Source: an uncultured bacterium (GTDB lineage: Bacteria > Verrucomicrobiota > Kiritimatiellia > PWTM01). From it: 64,000 nt of DNA. The stretch is taken from positions 1-64,000 of the forward strand of contig CALLFZ010000008.1 in the NCBI GenBank assembly GCA_938010045.1, written 5' to 3'. Of the stretch, positions 60,319-64,000 are shown piece after piece (position 1 is the stretch's first letter; every line of letters begins with the position of its first letter). Position numbers and translations under genes: made by a program. The notes under the pieces were generated by a model that searched no databases, was not told where the DNA came from, and worked only from the letters and a program-made list of their open reading frames with translations.

Positions 60319-60362
60319 TCCGAATATTGGACGTCCTAGCCCAGGCCCTTCCACGGAGTGGG
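60319..60362. repeat. TCCGAATATTGGA plus degenerate TCCACGGAGTGGG (31-bp period)
   Basis: 60319-60331 and 60350-60362; resembles the 32-bp-period pairs at 21058 and 36817. Confidence 0.35.
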
Positions 60363-60446
60363 CTCGCCGTTGGCCGCGCCTCCCCGCAAAAAACTTTGGT
60401 CCCGAGACTTGAGTTGGCGCCTCCAGCTATGGATAGTGTCCAACCC

Positions 60447-61331
60447 ATGCGAATCATCGTCACAGGCGCCACTGGTTTCCTCGGCCGCGACGTCGTGCGC
60501 CGCCTCGCGTCGGAGCATGAGGTCGTTGCCGTTGGCGGCCGGCATCCGCCGCCCGGCGGCGTGGCGCTCGACCTGCGCCGCCCCGGCGTTTGGCGGCCGC
60601 TGCTCGATAACTGGCGGCCCGACTGGGTCGTTCACCTGGCGGCCTACCGCGAGCCCGACTTCTGTGAAGAACATCCCGACGAGACCCGCGCCCTGAACAC
60701 CGCACCGGTGGTCGAGTTGATGCGCGAGTTGCCGTCGTCGTCGCGCGCGCTCTTCGTCAGCACCGACTACGTCTTCGACGGTGAGCATCCGCCCTACCAC
60801 GAAGACAGCCCCCGCCACGCGGTGAACGTCTACGGCCAGAGCAAAATCGAGGCCGAGGACGCGGTGCTCGCACGGCCGGACTCGATCGTGCTGCGCATCC
60901 CGCTGCTGGTCGGGTCGGGGCCGACCTTCGAGTCGTCGGGGTTCCTGTATCAGATCGTTGGCGCGTTGCGCTCACCCGCGCCGCAAACGGCCGATGCGGT
61001 GCTGCGACGTTTTCCAACCTGGATTCGCGACGTCGCGGAAGCAATTTCGTTTTTAATCGCCCGCGGGTTCGCAGGCATCATCCACTACAGCGGCGCCGAA
61101 GCCATGACGAGGTACGACATGATCCGTTCGGCCGCCGCGGTGCTGGGGCTCGACGCCCGTCACATCCGCCCCTCCACCGACGTCGTGCCGCGCCGCGCTG
61201 CCCGTCCACGCGATTCGCAACTGGCCACCGACCGCATCCGCTCGCTCGGCTTCGCGCGGTTCACGCCCTTCGCCGAGGTGGTGCGCTCGTTCGCAGACGA
61301 TTTCCCGGAAGCGATGGCCGGTTCGCGCTGA
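60447..61331 (+). CDS. NAD-dependent epimerase / RmlD-like dTDP-4-dehydrorhamnose reductase family
   Basis: MRIIVTGATGFLGRDVVRRLASEHEVVAVGGRH; DWVVHLAAYREPDFCEEHPDETRALNT; FVSTDYVFDGEHPPYHEDSPRHAVNVYGQSKIEAEDAV. Confidence 0.92.
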   Translation: MRIIVTGATGFLGRDVVRRLASEHEVVAVGGRHPPPGGVALDLRRPGVWRPLLDNWRPDWVVHLAAYREPDFCEEHPDETRALNTAPVVELMRELPSSSRALFVSTDYVFDGEHPPYHEDSPRHAVNVYGQSKIEAEDAVLARPDSIVLRIPLLVGSGPTFESSGFLYQIVGALRSPAPQTADAVLRRFPTWIRDVAEAISFLIARGFAGIIHYSGAEAMTRYDMIRSAAAVLGLDARHIRPSTDVVPRRAARPRDSQLATDRIRSLGFARFTPFAEVVRSFADDFPEAMAGSR

Positions 61332-61497
61332 GTCGGCCCCGATCGGATCCCACCCAGACGCTCTTCTCTCAGAACGTGGAGCGGCGCATCCAGCGCGGAA
61401 TGGCCAACCAGCCCCTCATCGAAACCCCCAAGCTGCATGAGGGCGAGGGCACACTGGACCGTTTGACCGTGCCGCGGAATTCGTAATCCTAAGCCAT

Positions 61498-61926
61498 ATG
61501 AACGACCAACCTCGCCGCTTTCATCTGCGCACGTCCGATGCACCGACGGTGTATGGACCCGTGACGCTGGAAACGCTGCGGCAGTGGGCGCGCGAGGGGC
61601 GTATCGGTCCCGGTTGCGAGGTGTCGCCCGACGGACACCAGTGGATCGCCGCAGACCAGATTCCCGAACTCGGCCTGCACTGGTGGATGAAACTGCCCGA
61701 CGGCCGCTGGTACGGGCCGGTGCACCTGACGGCCGCCGCAGCGCTCGCGGCCGAACATGGGCTGTCCCACGACCTTGCGGTCCGGCGGGGATCGAACGGC
61801 ATCGAAATGACGTTGGCCGCTGCGCTCGCGCAGAGCCAGGTGTCGGTGGCCTCGACGCCGATCTTCGACGAGGAACGCGTTCTGGAGGATCTTCGCCGAG
61901 CACTCGGCATCCGAGGCCGGCTCTAA
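61498..61926 (+). CDS. GYF_2-like (DUF4339-type) domain protein
   Basis: RRFHLRTSDAPTVYGPVTLETLRQWAREGRIGPGCEVSPDGHQWIAADQIPELGLHWWMKLPDGRWYGPV. Confidence 0.7.
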   Translation: MNDQPRRFHLRTSDAPTVYGPVTLETLRQWAREGRIGPGCEVSPDGHQWIAADQIPELGLHWWMKLPDGRWYGPVHLTAAAALAAEHGLSHDLAVRRGSNGIEMTLAAALAQSQVSVASTPIFDEERVLEDLRRALGIRGRL

Positions 61927-62170
61927 CACAGATTCGGCGGTGTTCGGCCTTTTCGACGCACTGGCGGAGTCTTTGCCGTCGGACCGCGGACTCCTCTGCC
62001 GCATCATCTCCGCGCGTGATCGCACGATCTTCATGAAGCATGCCCCCCGGCGCCAGCGTGGTCGTCCCCCGGCCGGAGAGCTCGAACCGGCGCGCTTCAT
62101 CGCTCCTACCCCAGTCGCGCCAATTTCCGCGATGTGATAGGTTGGAGGTGTTGGATAAGGAGTCGTAGCC

Positions 62171-63085
62171 ATGAAGATCCGAGGGACCATCGTCACACTG
62201 CTGACGGGTGTCTGGGCGGCGATCGGAGCGGACTCTTGGCGGGTCGCTGTGCTCGACTTTGAGGACCAGACGGCCATGCGCAGCGAACCTGCGCTCGGCG
62301 GCGTGGCGGATCCGGCCGCGATCGCTGCAAAAGGGGTGTCGGCGCTCGGACGCCTCTGGGCGAATCGGCCCGGCTTTGTGCTCGTGGACCGGCGCGACGT
62401 ACTGGCCCAGATGACCAATGCCGCTACGGGCCAGCCCCGCCCCTCGCCGATCCGTGTCGCTCAGGCGGTGAATGCGGACGTGCTTCTGCGCGGCTCCCTA
62501 CAGGCGCTCTCGGTCGGCAAGACCGCGGTCCGCCAAGGCGGCCACCAAGTGGACTTCTCCACAGTCACCCTTCGGGTGGGGTTGGAGGCGATGGACGCGA
62601 CGGACGGTTCAATCATTGCCTCTTCGGTCGGCAGTGCCACACGGCAGCTGCGGCAGACTGAGAGCCTCCAGACCGTGCTCGGCGAGGCGGACCTTCTGAG
62701 CATGCTCGACGAAGCGCTCGCCGCGGCCGCGCCGGACATCGAGAAGATCCTCCTCCAACGCCGCGCCGAGATCGCGGAGCGTCCGACCGTCCGCATCACG
62801 GTTCGTACCACCGCCGATCCGGCGCTCGTTGAGATCGACGGCATGCTCGTCGGCACGACACCGCTGGAAAACTTCCGGGTCGGGAAGGGCGATCACGTGC
62901 TCACGATCGGCCGCGCCGGCTACCGCGACCTTCGCAAGCGGATCCTGATTGATCGCGACATGACGATCGAGGTTCCCATGATCCGCACCGAGCTGACGGC
63001 CGAGGAGCTGAAGGACGTGCTGGACAAGGCCCGGGTGCACGCGGTGATCGGCGAGCCGGGCCTCACGATTCTGCCGCTGCAGTGA
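62171..63085 (+). CDS. CsgG-like N-terminal domain plus PEGA domain secreted protein
   Basis: WRVAVLDFEDQTA...RPGFVLVDRRDVLAQM..AQAVNADVLLRGSLQ; PEGA: RTTADPALVEIDGMLVGTTPLENFRVGKGDHVLTIGRAGYRDLRK; AAGGAG upstream. Confidence 0.78.
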   Translation: MKIRGTIVTLLTGVWAAIGADSWRVAVLDFEDQTAMRSEPALGGVADPAAIAAKGVSALGRLWANRPGFVLVDRRDVLAQMTNAATGQPRPSPIRVAQAVNADVLLRGSLQALSVGKTAVRQGGHQVDFSTVTLRVGLEAMDATDGSIIASSVGSATRQLRQTESLQTVLGEADLLSMLDEALAAAAPDIEKILLQRRAEIAERPTVRITVRTTADPALVEIDGMLVGTTPLENFRVGKGDHVLTIGRAGYRDLRKRILIDRDMTIEVPMIRTELTAEELKDVLDKARVHAVIGEPGLTILPLQ

Positions 63086-63891
63086 GCGACGTCGGACAGC
63101 CGCCGAACCGGACGGACCACGGGGCGGAGTCGGCGCAGGCCGGACCGGGACGGCGCGGCGCGCACGACTGGCTGCGCGACCCTTCGCGGAGCGCATGGCG
63201 GAAGTACCGCGATGCGGTCGTCGGGGATGTCAGCGGCGGCGCGTTCCTGTGGTACGAGCTCTGCACGAGCCTCTGGGGTGACTGGCCGGGAGCACTCGGC
63301 TATTGGCTACGTTCGAAATTCTACCCGTCCCTCTTCCGGCGATGCGGCCGCGGCGTGATTTTCGGGCGCGGCCTCACGCTGCGGCAGCCCCGACGCATCA
63401 CCATCGGCGACCGCGTCACCTTGAGTGACGGCGTTGTGCTTGATGCGAAGGGAAAAGCGGGCGACGGCATTCTGATTGCCGACGAGGTGTTCGTCGGCCT
63501 GCACAGCATCATCACGACGACGGACGGCACGATCGAACTCGGGCGCGGCTGCAACATCGGCGCCTGGTGCCGGATCGGCTCCTACGGCCGCACGCGAATC
63601 GGCGAAAAAGCGTTGTTGGCCGCGTGGGTCTACGTGGTTGGCGCTGGCCATGAGACCTCGCGCACTGACATTCCGATTCTCGACCAGCCGTACATCACGC
63701 GCGGCGGGGCAGAGGTTGGCGACGGCGCCTGGATCGGCGCAAAGGTCACGGTGATGGACGGCACGAAGGTGGGCGCCCACGCCATCGTCGGCGCACATGC
63801 ACTGGTGACCTCCGACGTGCCGCCGTGGGCGATAGCGGTGGGCATCCCCGCGCGCGTCACCGGCCTGCGCCCCGGCGCCCCCCCCACCTAA
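63082..63891 (+). CDS. Left-handed beta-helix (hexapeptide) acyltransferase
   Basis: ITIGDRVTLSDGVVLDAKGKAGDGILIADEVFVGLHSIITTTDGTIELGRGCNIGAWCRIGSYGRTRIGEKALLAAWVYVVGAGHE; VGAHAIVGAHALVTSDVPPWAIAVGIPARV; GTGA overlap with upstream gene. Confidence 0.9.
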   Translation: MSDVGQPPNRTDHGAESAQAGPGRRGAHDWLRDPSRSAWRKYRDAVVGDVSGGAFLWYELCTSLWGDWPGALGYWLRSKFYPSLFRRCGRGVIFGRGLTLRQPRRITIGDRVTLSDGVVLDAKGKAGDGILIADEVFVGLHSIITTTDGTIELGRGCNIGAWCRIGSYGRTRIGEKALLAAWVYVVGAGHETSRTDIPILDQPYITRGGAEVGDGAWIGAKVTVMDGTKVGAHAIVGAHALVTSDVPPWAIAVGIPARVTGLRPGAPPT

Positions 63892-64000
63892 CCGCCCCCT
63901 CCCGCAGACCCACCGCGCAGATCGCAGCGGGCCGGGGCGCATCAACATTTTTGAGTTTTCGAGCGAGGCAAGCCCCAGGATCCGATGCCGGCATGAGCCG

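Overview
High-GC chromosomal window that looks like a PVC-type bacterium, most likely a Kiritimatiellota/Verrucomicrobiota relative. This is inferred from the DUF1549/1553-DUF1501 pair, the PEP-CTERM autotransporter-like protein and several rhamnosidase/mannanase-type glycoside hydrolases. Gene content, left to right: a carbohydrate-degradation block (GH106-like, pseudopilin, GH26, two coupled secreted unknowns); a planctomycete-type DUF1549/DUF1501/PPC set; pgsA-gltX; rnc; a conserved fatty-acid block (fabF-acpP-fabG-fabD-fabH-plsX-rpmF-yceD-coaD) with rpoD; dnaE-hydE-like-ADH; an RHH regulator with a Znu-type ABC transporter; tRNA-Ser; a hybrid histidine kinase; metX-metW; a Tat AKR-like/TraB/radical-SAM group; a PEP-CTERM autotransporter-like gene; a GH78 rhamnosidase; and an epimerase/CsgG-PEGA/hexapeptide acyltransferase end. 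The most interesting non-coding signals are: a dispersed intergenic repeat family with GTGCCTGTCCCC motifs in four places; a second family of paired TCCAA-N3-TTGGA palindromes with a constant 32-bp period; a 34-bp tandemly duplicated promoter-like unit whose junction is a perfect 14-bp palindrome; and a 10-bp-period direct repeat in front of a Cys/His-rich ribbon-helix-helix regulator of a metal ABC operon. No CRISPR array, rRNA, complete transposase or recognised defence system was seen. All family assignments are from reading the sequence only; no searches were run.
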